Counted from the first letter of the stretch, positions 17,087-26,585 are shown. The stretch is DNA of 64,000 bases from Flavobacteriaceae bacterium CRH (GCA_001507425.1 LMAJ01000011.1:1-64000), one strand, 5' to 3'. Translations and numbers: made by a program. The notes: generated by a model from the sequence alone, not told the origin.

Positions 17087-19780
17087 ATGAGTAAACAGCT
17101 ACTATTTTTATTATTTATTTTTTGTTGTGTCCAGGTTAATGCTCAAAATGACGATTTATGGCAAAAAAGTTCAGGTTCAGTTTTAAATAAAAGTGTAAAT
17201 TTATCCGGTCAGGATAAATTATATTATAAGTTAAATGCTGATTTTTTGAAAGCAAAACTTTCATCAACCACAAATAAAAGCTCAAAAAGTAATACTGCAG
17301 AAATTACAATTCCAAATTCAGATGGTGTTTTAGAAAGATTTACCGTTTGGGAACATTCCAATTTTGACCCTGAATTGCAGGCAAAATATCCCGAAATTAG
17401 ATCTTATGAAGGAAAAGGTTTAGATGATAAATCTGCAAAAATACATTTTAGCGTATCGCCAATTGGTACGCAAACCATGGTACTTCGTGCGGATAAACCT
17501 TCGGAATTTATAGAGCAAAACCCTGATGATAAATCAGAATATGTTTTGTTTACCTCTAAAAGTAGCCTTAATGCCACCTCAAAATTAGTTTGTAGTTTAA
17601 AAGATGAAGCTGCAAATAAAAATTTAACTAATAAAACGGCAAAAACTACGGCTAATAATAAAGTTTTCAAAAAGTTACGATTAGCATTGTCATGTACAGG
17701 CGAATATGCGGCTTATTTTGGCGGCACAAAAGCCGGTGCAACAGCAGGAATAAATGCAACAATGACAAGAGTAAACGGAGTTTTGAATAAAGATTTAGCT
17801 GTAGAATTGATTTTAGTAGCAAATAACGATAATGTAATATATACCAATTCAACAACAGACCCTTATTCAAATGCAGGAAAAGGAACTTCTGCAGATACAG
17901 ATGGAAATGATTTTTGGAGCAAAGAAGTTCAAAGTACACTAACAAATGTAATTGGAGAAGCAAATTATGATATTGGACATTTATTTGGTGCCTCCGGAGG
18001 CGGTGGAAATGCCGGTTGCATAGGTTGTGTTTGCGATAGTCCAACACCATCTGACGTTATAGGAAAAGGAAGTGCTTATACATCACCCGCAGACGGAAAA
18101 CCGGTAGGCGATACTTTTGATATTGATTTTGTAGTGCACGAATTAGGGCATCAATTAGGAGCCAATCATACTTTTTCTTTTGATAGCGGAGAAAGAACAG
18201 GCGTAAATGTTGAGCCGGGAAGCGGATCTACCATAATGGGATACGCAGGAATTACAGATTATGATGTTCAAAGTAACTCTGATGATTATTTTGCATACGC
18301 CAGTATTTTACAAATCCAGAATAATCTCGCTACAAAAAGTTGTCCGGCAACGACCACTATAATCGATAATAATCCACCAGTAATTAGCGCCGGAGCAGAT
18401 TATACAATTCCTAATAGTACTGCTTTTATTTTAACAGGAACAGGTTCAGATTCAGAAAACGATGCCATTACATATACCTGGGAACAAAATGATAGTGCAA
18501 CATCAACTTCCGGAGCAAACAGTATTGCATATGCTGCAAAACCAGACGGACCATTATTTAGATCTCTGGACCCCACCAGTTCACCTGTTAGATATATGCC
18601 AAGTTACGATTCAGTTCTTCAAAATAGATTAACAACAACTTGGGAATCTGTTTCATCTATTGCAAAAACGTTTCATTTTGTACTAACAGGAAGAGATAAT
18701 GCAGATTTAGGAAAAGCACAAACCAATTCAGATGAAGCCATTATAACCGTTGCCTCATTTGCCGGGCCATTTGCAGTTACATCTCAAAATACTACTGATT
18801 TGAGTTGGGCACAAGGATCTAACCAGGCGATAAGCTGGAGCGTAAACAATACCAATACATTACAAGGTTCTTCAACAGTAAATATTAAATTATCGACAGA
18901 TGGAGGTTTAACCTTTCCTGTAATTTTAGCAGCAAATACACCAAATGATGGATCAGAAACCGTAACAATTCCAACAAGTATAGTTTCGGCTACAAATTGC
19001 AGAATTCTGGTTGAACCTGTGGCGAACATCTATTACGCTTTAAACAGCAAGTCATTTGCAATTGGATATACATCAAAAACGGCTTGTAATTCATATAGTT
19101 TTGGAAACTCTTTTAGTATTCCTACATCAACAAGTTATACATCAAAAACCGTAAGTGTGCCTTCGTCAACAGGAACAGTATCTGATGTAAATGTTAGTAT
19201 TAACGTAACACATGCAAGATTTTCTGATCTTGAAATTCAAATTGTAAACCCTCAGGGAACCGTTGTGCGTTTGTTTAATAAAGGCTGCGGAAGTACAAAT
19301 GCTACATTAGATCTTCAGTTTGATGATTCCGGTGTCGCTTTAGATTGTTCGAAAACGACATCTCAAATCGTAATTCCAACAGATTTGCTGAGTGCTTTTA
19401 ATGGTCAAAATCCAGAAGGAACCTGGACATTGAAAGTTCTCGATGCCGTTAGCGGAAGTTTCGGAACAATAAATGCTGCTTCAATAAACATCTGCAATCA
19501 ATCATTTACCATTGGCATTCCTGATCAGGAAAATATAGAGTTTGTTTTGCATCCAAATCCAACTAAAGGAGAAATTACGATTGAATTTACAAGTGAATCA
19601 AAAACAGGAGTAAAAGTTTTTGTACATGATGTTTTAGGTAAAAATGTGTATAATAATACTTTTGCAAGTACAACAAATTTTAGCCAAACTATTTCTTTAG
19701 AAAATCTTTCTGCCGGGATTTACTTTGTAACAGTCATTGATGGAAGTAAAAGAACCGTTAAAAAACTAATAGTATATTAA
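17087..19780 (+). CDS. Secreted reprolysin-type metalloprotease with P-domain and T9SS type A signal
   Basis: 897 residues from the ATG at 17087; a TTG 24 bases upstream would only lengthen the signal peptide (SKQLLFLLFIFCCVQVNAQ). The zinc site is H351-E-L-G-H355-x5-H361 (HELGHQLGANH), with the Met-turn sequence STIMGYAG downstream, so this is a metzincin of the reprolysin-like M12 group. PKD/fibronectin-like domains follow, then a proprotein-convertase P-domain (SDLEIQIVNPQGT, EGTWTLKVLDA). The tail (HPNPTKGEITIEF, LSAGIYFVTV, KKLIVY) is a T9SS type A sorting signal. It is probably released or surface-anchored to digest extracellular protein. Confidence 0.92.
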   Translation: MSKQLLFLLFIFCCVQVNAQNDDLWQKSSGSVLNKSVNLSGQDKLYYKLNADFLKAKLSSTTNKSSKSNTAEITIPNSDGVLERFTVWEHSNFDPELQAKYPEIRSYEGKGLDDKSAKIHFSVSPIGTQTMVLRADKPSEFIEQNPDDKSEYVLFTSKSSLNATSKLVCSLKDEAANKNLTNKTAKTTANNKVFKKLRLALSCTGEYAAYFGGTKAGATAGINATMTRVNGVLNKDLAVELILVANNDNVIYTNSTTDPYSNAGKGTSADTDGNDFWSKEVQSTLTNVIGEANYDIGHLFGASGGGGNAGCIGCVCDSPTPSDVIGKGSAYTSPADGKPVGDTFDIDFVVHELGHQLGANHTFSFDSGERTGVNVEPGSGSTIMGYAGITDYDVQSNSDDYFAYASILQIQNNLATKSCPATTTIIDNNPPVISAGADYTIPNSTAFILTGTGSDSENDAITYTWEQNDSATSTSGANSIAYAAKPDGPLFRSLDPTSSPVRYMPSYDSVLQNRLTTTWESVSSIAKTFHFVLTGRDNADLGKAQTNSDEAIITVASFAGPFAVTSQNTTDLSWAQGSNQAISWSVNNTNTLQGSSTVNIKLSTDGGLTFPVILAANTPNDGSETVTIPTSIVSATNCRILVEPVANIYYALNSKSFAIGYTSKTACNSYSFGNSFSIPTSTSYTSKTVSVPSSTGTVSDVNVSINVTHARFSDLEIQIVNPQGTVVRLFNKGCGSTNATLDLQFDDSGVALDCSKTTSQIVIPTDLLSAFNGQNPEGTWTLKVLDAVSGSFGTINAASINICNQSFTIGIPDQENIEFVLHPNPTKGEITIEFTSESKTGVKVFVHDVLGKNVYNNTFASTTNFSQTISLENLSAGIYFVTVIDGSKRTVKKLIVY

Positions 19781-19791
19781 ATCTCAAAAAT

Positions 19792-19839
19792 AAAAAATTC
19801 CAAATTCCAACTATTCAGGTTTGGAATTTGGAATTTTTT
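19792..19839. terminator. Bidirectional terminator between the metalloprotease and comF-like genes
   Basis: Perfect 19-bp inverted repeat: AAAAAATTCCAAATTCCAA / TTGGAATTTGGAATTTTTT, 10-base loop. It serves two convergent genes. A nearly identical stem occurs at 26511-26565. Confidence 0.88.
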
Positions 19840-19854
19840 ATTTGGAATTTAACC

Positions 19855-20538
19855 CTAAGAGTTTGCCATCGCAATACAAACAATACTAATTTTTGTACCG
19901 GGAATTTTTAATAAGGCACGCGAACAAGCTTCTAAAGTGGCGCCTGTGGTAAGTACATCATCAACAATTAAAAAATGTTTGTTTTGATTTTCTTCTGTTG
20001 AGATTACATCAAAAATATTTTCGATGTTTTCAGATCTTCCCAAAAGATTCTTTTTTGATTGTGTTTTGGAATATTTCTTTCGATACAAAATCGAATCGTT
20101 ATATTCAATTTCTAAACCTTTAGATAAAGCTTTTCCAAAAGTAGCAACCTGATTATAACCTCGCTCCTTAAATTTTCTTTTATGAAGCGGAACAGGAATT
20201 ATAACATCAAAAGGAGTTTCTAACTTTAATTCTTTTAAATCCTCCACATACCAATTTCCTAAAACAGTTCCAATTTCTTCAAGGCCTTTGTATTTGAGGT
20301 TGTGAATGAGTTCCTGAACGATTCCTTTTTTATTGAAATATAAAAATGCCGAAACATATTCGATCTCAACTTTACCATAAAACTTTTTGACAGCTTCATT
20401 TTTGGGATCTAAATGATATTGAGTAAGAGGCATTTCATGGCGACAATTAGTGCATAAAACAGTTTCATTACTCATTAAAACCGTGCGGCAACCGGCACAA
20501 ACTTTAGGAAAAAACAGGTCAATAATATAATTAAACAC
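19855..20538 (-). CDS. ComF family phosphoribosyltransferase-like protein
   Basis: 227 residues. An N-terminal zinc-ribbon (CAGC near residue 15 and CTNC near 29) precedes a phosphoribosyltransferase fold with the PRPP loop FLIVDDVLTTGATLE near residues 188-202. ComF homologues act in DNA uptake in naturally competent bacteria, but the family is widespread and its role here is not established. It is divergent from glyS, with 98 bases between them. A TATTTTTG -7-like element (20559-20566, minus strand) lies upstream. Confidence 0.88.
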   Translation of the reverse strand: MFNYIIDLFFPKVCAGCRTVLMSNETVLCTNCRHEMPLTQYHLDPKNEAVKKFYGKVEIEYVSAFLYFNKKGIVQELIHNLKYKGLEEIGTVLGNWYVEDLKELKLETPFDVIIPVPLHKRKFKERGYNQVATFGKALSKGLEIEYNDSILYRKKYSKTQSKKNLLGRSENIENIFDVISTEENQNKHFLIVDDVLTTGATLEACSRALLKIPGTKISIVCIAMANS

Positions 20539-20621
20539 AAATAGAAAGAATTTAGTTACAAAAATAACGAAATCAATCCTGCAATCTTTATAATTTTTCT
20601 TTTTTTTAAACGGACTTTTTA

Positions 20622-20629
20622 TATTTTTG
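20622..20629 (+). promoter_or_regulatory. glyS -7 promoter element
   Basis: TATTTTTG matches TAnnTTTG. It ends only 7 bases before the ATG, so the mRNA would be almost leaderless if this is the active promoter. The -33 position is only T-rich. Confidence 0.45.
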
Positions 20630-20636
20630 CATCACT

Positions 20637-22175
20637 ATGGCAAAACAAGAAGATTTATTTAAGAATGTGGTTTCGCACGCAAAAGAGTACGGATTTATTT
20701 TTCCGTCGAGCGAAGTATATGACGGGTTAAGTGCAGTATATGATTACGCACAGAATGGTGTCGAGTTAAAAAAGAATATCCGTGAATATTGGTGGAAATC
20801 AATGGTTCAGATGAACGAGAATATTGTTGGCCTTGATGCTGCAATATTAATGCATCCAACAACCTGGAAAGCTTCCGGCCACGTTGATGCTTTCAATGAT
20901 CCTTTAATTGATAATAAAGATTCGAAAAAAAGATATAGAGCTGACGTTTTAGTAGAAGATTATGCTGAAAAGTTAAATATAAAAGCTAAAAAAGAAATCG
21001 AAAAAGCAAAAGCTCGTTTTGGTGATGCATTCAATGAAGAGGAATTTGTAACTACAAATGCCCGTGTAATTGAATATTTGGCTAAAGAAAGAGAAATTCT
21101 GGAAAGACTTGCAAAAGGTATGAGCGAAGATCTTCAGGATGTGAAAGCATTAATCGAAGAACTTGAAATTGCTGATCCTGAAACCGGTTCAAGAAACTGG
21201 ACAGATGTAAAGCAATTCAACTTAATGTTCGGAACTAAACTTGGAGCTTCTGCAGATTCTGCAATGGATTTATATTTACGTCCGGAAACGGCGCAGGGTA
21301 TTTTTGTGAATTTCCTAAACGTTCAGAAATCTGGCCGTATGAAAATTCCTTTTGGAATTGCTCAAACCGGAAAAGCATTTAGAAATGAGATTGTTGCGAG
21401 ACAATTTATTTTCCGTATGCGTGAATTCGAACAAATGGAAATGCAATTTTTCGTTCGTCCGGGAGAAGAAATGAAATGGTACCACCACTGGAAAGAAACA
21501 CGTTTAAACTGGCACTTGTCTTTAGGATTAGGAAGAGAAAATTACCGTTTTCATGATCACGAAAAATTAGCACATTACGCAAATGCTGCTGCCGATATCG
21601 AGTTTAATTTTCCGTTTGGTTTCAAAGAGTTAGAAGGAATTCACTCCCGTACCGATTTTGACTTGAAAGCCCACGAAGAATATTCAGGTAGAAAATTACA
21701 ATATTTTGATCCCGAACTAAATGAAAACTACGTGCCATACGTAGTAGAAACTTCAGTTGGTTTAGATCGTATGTTCCTGGCTGTTTTTGCAACTTCATTA
21801 AAAGAAGAAACATTGGAAGACGGTTCAACAAGAACAGTTTTAAAATTACCGGCAGTTTTAGCACCAACAAAAGTGGCTATTTTGCCATTAGTTAAAAAAG
21901 ATGGGTTACCAGATATCTCTAAAAAAATCATCGAAGATTTAAAATGGGATTTCAATGTGGCTTATGATGAAAAAGATGCTGTAGGTCGTCGTTACAGAAG
22001 ACAAGATGCACTTGGAACTCCGTTTTGTGTTACAGTAGACCATCAAACAATTGATGATGAAACTGTAACCATTCGCCATAGAGATACAATGAAACAGGAT
22101 CGTGTAAAAATCTCTGAATTGAGAGCTATTATCGAAAACGAAGTTTCAATGAAAAACTGGTTAATGAAAATGTAA
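20637..22175 (+). CDS. glyS: Glycine--tRNA ligase (single-chain type)
   Basis: 512 residues of the alpha2 dimer type. It is a class II synthetase: motif 2/3 signatures include RPETAQGIFVNF, AQTGKAFRNEI, FRMREFEQMEMQFF and VETSVGLDRMF, with an anticodon-binding domain at the C-terminus (KVAILPLVKKDGL, GRRYRRQDALGTPFCVTVD). It charges tRNA-Gly. It stands alone, with its own promoter and terminator. Confidence 0.97.
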   Translation: MAKQEDLFKNVVSHAKEYGFIFPSSEVYDGLSAVYDYAQNGVELKKNIREYWWKSMVQMNENIVGLDAAILMHPTTWKASGHVDAFNDPLIDNKDSKKRYRADVLVEDYAEKLNIKAKKEIEKAKARFGDAFNEEEFVTTNARVIEYLAKEREILERLAKGMSEDLQDVKALIEELEIADPETGSRNWTDVKQFNLMFGTKLGASADSAMDLYLRPETAQGIFVNFLNVQKSGRMKIPFGIAQTGKAFRNEIVARQFIFRMREFEQMEMQFFVRPGEEMKWYHHWKETRLNWHLSLGLGRENYRFHDHEKLAHYANAAADIEFNFPFGFKELEGIHSRTDFDLKAHEEYSGRKLQYFDPELNENYVPYVVETSVGLDRMFLAVFATSLKEETLEDGSTRTVLKLPAVLAPTKVAILPLVKKDGLPDISKKIIEDLKWDFNVAYDEKDAVGRRYRRQDALGTPFCVTVDHQTIDDETVTIRHRDTMKQDRVKISELRAIIENEVSMKNWLMKM

Positions 22176-22193
22176 TTTTCCCGAAATCAATAT

Positions 22194-22232
22194 AAAAAAT
22201 CCCAAATTCCGGTCAGGAGTTTGGGATTTTTT
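22194..22232 (+). terminator. glyS terminator
   Basis: AAAAAATCCCAAA / TTTGGGATTTTTT, 13-bp stem with a 13-base loop, 18 bases after the stop codon. Confidence 0.85.
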
Positions 22233-22432
22233 CATTATAATCGTGTAGGATTTATTGGTGAAATTTTTGTTTATAGGGATGTGCAAATATTTGTTCATAA
22301 TGTATTAGTAATGAAATTTTTAAATGAATTGAAATGCGTAATTTTAATTACATCGATAATATGAAAAGCACATGATTTTACAAATACCGCCACGATTTAG
22401 ATGAGATTCATAAAAAACTAAGAAATTTAATA

Positions 22433-23230
22433 TTGAAAAAGTATTCATATATTATTATAGATGACGACGGCGAAAGCATTTTGAAAACCAAAACGATTGC
22501 AGATGGTTTTTCAGAATTGACTTTTATGGCATCAGCTATGAATTATGAAGAAGGATTAAATTTAATTTTTGAACATAAACCGGCCATTATTTTCTTAGAA
22601 ATTGCCCCACAGGATTTATCCAGTAATTTATCACTTTCCTTTATCAGCGAATTGTATCGCTATTTATCGGTTGTTCCTAAAATCATAATTACGACATCTA
22701 AAAAAGAATTGGCATTTGATGCAATTCAGTATGGTGTTTTTGATTTTGTTCTAAAACCCATTCAGCAAATCGATTTATTAAAAATTATGTTGAAGCTGGA
22801 TAAAACTACATTAACCGAATTAAAGAATGAAATTGCTTCGTTAGTACTTCCTCCATTAGAAACTGCTCAAATTGTTGAGAAACCGCTTATTTTATGCATT
22901 AAATCGTATGGCGATTATCGTTACATCAACGCAGATGATATTTGTTATTTTCAGGCAGATAATAATTCGACTGATATTTATTTGAGTTCCGGTGAAATGA
23001 TAACTGCGTTCAAGACATTAAAGCATTTTGAATTTGTTTTAATGAATCCATTTGTAAGAATTCATAATAGTTATATCATCAATAAAAATTATATTTCGAG
23101 AATTCATAACGGACACTCAGTTTGTTACATCAAAAACTCCACAAAGAAAATCCCTTTTTCTAAAACCTACAAATCAAATGTAGACTCCATTATTTCTGAT
23201 TTTTCCGCAGGAAATTACTTAGAACTCTAA
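22433..23230 (+). CDS. LytTR-type response regulator with Glu in place of the phosphoacceptor Asp
   Basis: 265 residues from a TTG start; no ATG lies upstream in frame before a stop. The receiver-like domain (about 1-125) keeps the acidic pair D10-D12 and the late Lys (FVLKPI), but the usual LDIxMP site reads FLEIAP, with E56 at the phosphoacceptor position. The LytTR DNA-binding domain is about 155-260 (KSYGDYRYINADDICYFQAD, FVRIHNSYIINKNYI). No LytS-type kinase is adjacent; the TPR kinase 0.5 kb downstream has its own regulator. Glu at this site could mimic phosphorylation or signal a phosphorylation-independent regulator. Targets are unknown. Confidence 0.85.
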   Translation: MKKYSYIIIDDDGESILKTKTIADGFSELTFMASAMNYEEGLNLIFEHKPAIIFLEIAPQDLSSNLSLSFISELYRYLSVVPKIIITTSKKELAFDAIQYGVFDFVLKPIQQIDLLKIMLKLDKTTLTELKNEIASLVLPPLETAQIVEKPLILCIKSYGDYRYINADDICYFQADNNSTDIYLSSGEMITAFKTLKHFEFVLMNPFVRIHNSYIINKNYISRIHNGHSVCYIKNSTKKIPFSKTYKSNVDSIISDFSAGNYLEL

Positions 23231-23403
23231 AAACTAAGTATTTACGCTAATTTGATGGCTATCTACTATCAATTGGGTACGTTCTACCACAAACTAATTT
23301 TTTCGTGTTATTCTTTTTGATTACAAGGCTAGCTTTGTCCCATGATTTGCAACAAAGCAGACATAAGCCCCAAATAAAAATCAAAAACTAAACACCTCAA
23401 AAC

Positions 23404-23643
23404 ATGAAAAAAACAGCTTTAACAATCGGATTATTTTCTTTAGTAATGGTAGCAACTTCTTTTACTACTTCTGAAATAGTTTCTTCCAATGTTGCAATAG
23501 ATGGCGGAGGACAACAAGGACTCGATAAACGTAAGCAAGATGTTTATGCTACATCAAATAATCAGTTAAATTCATCAGATAATCAGTTAAATAGCTTCTC
23601 TTCTGACAGCCAGTTGACAAGATCAAGAATAAAAGTTGACTAA
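23404..23643 (+). CDS. Small exported Asn/Gln/Ser-rich peptide, function unknown
   Basis: 79 residues. The N-terminal signal peptide is clear (KKTALTIGLFSLVMVATSFT). The mature part is hydrophilic and ends with three imperfect copies of a motif like NQLNS (NNQLNSS, DNQLNSF, DSQLTRS). I do not recognise it. It is preceded by a TAGCTTTG -7-like element (23330-23337) and followed by a terminator. Its position between a LytTR regulator and a TPR sensor kinase makes a sensing or signalling role possible, but that is only inference from position. Confidence 0.6.
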   Translation: MKKTALTIGLFSLVMVATSFTTSEIVSSNVAIDGGGQQGLDKRKQDVYATSNNQLNSSDNQLNSFSSDSQLTRSRIKVD

Positions 23644-23665
23644 AAAAGTATAAAATCGCTATAAG

Positions 23666-23698
23666 AAAAGTTGTCATTTTTATGTCAACTTTTTTTTA
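23666..23698 (+). terminator. Terminator between the small peptide gene and the TPR kinase
   Basis: AAAAGTTG-T-CAT, short loop, ATG-T-CAACTTTT followed by more T; one mismatch in the stem. It argues that the kinase gene starts downstream of this point. Confidence 0.75.
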
Positions 23699-23739
23699 TG
23701 TTTATACTTTTAGTATTTTTGATTAAAATCAAACATACT

Positions 23740-25797
23740 TTGAAAAAACCTTTACAAATATTATTGTTTTTATTTCTTGTTCTATTTGGTTGTACAAACG
23801 AAAGGAAACAAAATAAGAATGTAAATCTAAATTCTTCAGTAGATAGCCTCTCCATTTATCTCTCATTAGCAAAGGACTTAAATCTGCCTTTGAGTTATAA
23901 GCAAAAATACAATCAAAAAGCACTTGATATTATTAATGCCCAAAAAGATGATTCTATTAAAAAAGTAAATCTCTTTAAGGTTGCCAATCGTTATTTTAAT
24001 ATGAATGATTGGGAATCGTATAAAAAGGTTTCGAGGTTGGTATTAGAAAAATCTTTAGTTAGCAAAGACTCGGCAAATATTGCGAAAGGATATGTTTATT
24101 TAGGAGACTATTATCAAGCCCAGGCAATTTCAGATAGTGCTTTTTTAAACTATTTTAAGGCTGAAAAAGTATTTTTAGGAATTAATGACGAATTCAATAT
24201 TGCAAAAACTCTTTTGACCAAAGCAGATTTACAATTAAGTGAGGGTGATTTTTTTGAAAGTGAAATAACTATTTTTAAAGCACTTAAAATTTTAAAAGAG
24301 AAAAAAGATGTGAGTAACCTGCTGTATGATAGTTACAATTTGTTAGGGATTTTATATAATGAGCGGGAAGAATATGATAAGGCATTAGAATTTCATAACA
24401 AAGCATTGTTAATTCTCGATGATAAATCTATTCCATCAGATACTCAGTTAAAATCGACTTCACTTAACAATATTGGCTTTGTGTATTTAAAGATGCATAA
24501 TTTTAATCTGGCCAAAATCTATTTTAAAAGAGGTTTGGAACAAGAAAATTTATTTACCGGTAATACAGTATTATATGCGATGCTTTTGGATAATTTAGCC
24601 TACGCGAAATTCAAATCAAAAGAATTTACAGCATTGCCTGAACAATTTTATGATGCCCTAAAAATTAGAGATAGTTTAAAACTTGAATCAGGAATTATAT
24701 TAAATAAAATTCATTTGTCTGAATATTATGCGTTTGAAAGAGATACTCTTAAAGCAATTCAATTTTCAAAACAGGCATTAAACTTGTCGAGAACCTCAAA
24801 TAATTCAAAAAACACTTTAGATGCTCTTAAACAAATGGCTGTTGTAGATCCGGAAAATTCATCAAGATATTCACGGGAATATATTAAAATCAATGAAAAA
24901 CTACAGAGGGAAGAGCGTAAAATGGGCGAAAAATTCTCCCGTATCGAATATGAAACCAGCGAAATAAAAGACCAGAATTCAAATTTACAGGAAAAAAATA
25001 AAACTTTAGTGTATGTTTTTAGTATCTGTACTTTGGTAGGTTTGTTTTTTTATGTTTATAAAACACAGCAAGCAAGAAACCGGGAATTGCTTTTTAAGCA
25101 GCAACAACAAATTGCCAATGAGGATATTTATAATTTAATGATTTCTCAGCAAAATGAAATTGAAGCAACCCGAATTAAAGAAAAGAAAAAAGTTGCCCAG
25201 GAACTGCATGATGGCGTTTTAGGCAGAATGTTTGGCGTGCGGATAAGCCTGGATAGTCTCGATAAAATAGATGAAGTTGAAGCCGCAGCGAAAAGGAAAA
25301 AATATTTGACAGAACTAAAATATATTGAAGAAGATATTCGCGAAATTTCGCATGATTTAAATCGGGAAAAGTCAGAATTAATTAATAATTTTATTGTAAT
25401 TCTGAACAAACTATTTGAAAATCAGCAAAATATTTATGATTCTAAATTGATAACTACGTTCGATTCTCATATAAAATGGGATTTGGTAAGTAATGCTGTT
25501 AAAATTAATTTATACAGAATCGTTCAGGAAGCGCTTCAAAATTGTAATAAATATGCCAATGCAAATATTATTACAGTAGAATTTAAAAGTGAGATAAATT
25601 ATTTAGTTTTATCCATTTTTGATGACGGAATTGGTTTTGATACCAAAAGAACAAAAAACGGAATTGGGCTTCATAATATCGAATATAGAGCCGCAGAATG
25701 TAAAGGTTCCGTAACCATAAAATCGGCTAAAGGAGAAGGCACTTTTTTAATGATAAAAGTTCCGATAGACCAAAAACTTAACCTGCAACATACATGA
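23740..25797 (+). CDS. TPR-containing sensor histidine kinase (HisKA_3 type)
   Basis: I choose the TTG at 23740, which gives MKKPLQILLFLFLVLFGC, a lipoprotein-type signal with lipobox LFGC. The frame opens earlier at 23671, but that TTG is inside a terminator hairpin. The protein then has 685 residues: about six TPR-like helical repeats (about 60-400), a coiled segment, one membrane span (LVYVFSICTLVGLFFYVYK), a dimerisation domain with the phospho-His H490 in QELHDGVLG, and a HATPase domain (N box EALQNCNKYANA; FDDGIGFD; GIGLHNI). It should phosphorylate the regulator encoded immediately downstream, whose start codon overlaps its stop (ATGA). Cues are unknown. If the Cys is truly lipidated, a kinase with both a lipid anchor and a membrane span would be unusual. 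Confidence 0.88.
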   Translation: MKKPLQILLFLFLVLFGCTNERKQNKNVNLNSSVDSLSIYLSLAKDLNLPLSYKQKYNQKALDIINAQKDDSIKKVNLFKVANRYFNMNDWESYKKVSRLVLEKSLVSKDSANIAKGYVYLGDYYQAQAISDSAFLNYFKAEKVFLGINDEFNIAKTLLTKADLQLSEGDFFESEITIFKALKILKEKKDVSNLLYDSYNLLGILYNEREEYDKALEFHNKALLILDDKSIPSDTQLKSTSLNNIGFVYLKMHNFNLAKIYFKRGLEQENLFTGNTVLYAMLLDNLAYAKFKSKEFTALPEQFYDALKIRDSLKLESGIILNKIHLSEYYAFERDTLKAIQFSKQALNLSRTSNNSKNTLDALKQMAVVDPENSSRYSREYIKINEKLQREERKMGEKFSRIEYETSEIKDQNSNLQEKNKTLVYVFSICTLVGLFFYVYKTQQARNRELLFKQQQQIANEDIYNLMISQQNEIEATRIKEKKKVAQELHDGVLGRMFGVRISLDSLDKIDEVEAAAKRKKYLTELKYIEEDIREISHDLNREKSELINNFIVILNKLFENQQNIYDSKLITTFDSHIKWDLVSNAVKINLYRIVQEALQNCNKYANANIITVEFKSEINYLVLSIFDDGIGFDTKRTKNGIGLHNIEYRAAECKGSVTIKSAKGEGTFLMIKVPIDQKLNLQHT

Positions 25798-26492
25798 CAA
25801 TTGAACAAAACGCCCCGGTTTCTCAATTAATCAAACGCAATATTTTGATAGTTGACGATCATCCTTTTATAATTGAAGGATACAAAAATGCCATAACACG
25901 CTATAATCCCAAGAAATATGACTTTGTTATTTCACAGGCTTACGATTGCAGATCAGCATATGATTTAATAGAAGATAAAGCAACACCTGATTTTGATGTT
26001 GCTTTTTTAGATATTAGTATGCCGCCTTACGAAGAAAAGGAAATTTTTTCGGGAGAAGATCTTGCCAAGTTAATTCTAAGAAAAATGCCCAATTGCAGCG
26101 TTATCCTGTTAACGATGTATACAGAATTATTAAAAATAAAAACAATAATCAGGACTATAAATCCGAATGGTTTAATTATTAAAAACGACCTGACTTTTGA
26201 TGAATTGCTTTTTGCTTTTGATAAAGTAATGAAAAACGATAAATACTACAGCCAATCTGTTCAGAAGATGCTCAATCAGTCACCTCATAATTCAATTGAG
26301 ATTGATGAATTCGACAAACAGATTTTATTTCATTTATCAAAAGGAACTCCGGTAAACGAAATGCCCCAATATATTCCGATATCATTAAATGCAATAGAAA
26401 AAAGAAGAACCAACCTAAAAGAGTTACTTAAAATAAAATCCGGCTCTGATGAAGAGTTGGTAAAAGAAGCAAAAAGCAAAGGGCTTTTTTAA
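25794..26492 (+). CDS. Response regulator, partner of the TPR kinase
   Basis: 232 residues. The receiver domain has VDDHPFIIEG and the phosphoacceptor D73 in FLDISMP, with TMYTE as the switch region. The C-terminal part (about 165-225) is a LuxR/NarL-like helix-turn-helix, seen as ILFHLSKGTPVNEMPQYIPISLNAIEKRRTNLKELL split over recognition helices. The ATG overlaps the kinase stop by four bases (ATGA), so the two are translationally coupled and form a two-component pair. Targets are unknown. Confidence 0.9.
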   Translation: MTIEQNAPVSQLIKRNILIVDDHPFIIEGYKNAITRYNPKKYDFVISQAYDCRSAYDLIEDKATPDFDVAFLDISMPPYEEKEIFSGEDLAKLILRKMPNCSVILLTMYTELLKIKTIIRTINPNGLIIKNDLTFDELLFAFDKVMKNDKYYSQSVQKMLNQSPHNSIEIDEFDKQILFHLSKGTPVNEMPQYIPISLNAIEKRRTNLKELLKIKSGSDEELVKEAKSKGLF

Positions 26493-26510
26493 AGAAGAAA
26501 TTCCAAATAA

Positions 26511-26565
26511 AAAAAAATCCAAATTCCAAAACTGATACTTGTGTCGTTGGAATTTGGATTTTTTT
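26511..26565. terminator. Bidirectional terminator between the response regulator and thiL
   Basis: Perfect 19-bp stem AAAAAAATCCAAATTCCAA / TTGGAATTTGGATTTTTTT, 17-base loop, between convergent genes. It is almost the same stem as at 19792-19839. Confidence 0.88.
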
Positions 26566-26585
26566 TTAATTGAAATTTAAAGAAG

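Noticed and set aside
23671..23673. TTG as start of the TPR kinase
   Set aside because: It is inside the terminator hairpin of the preceding gene; TTG 23740 gives a proper lipoprotein signal.
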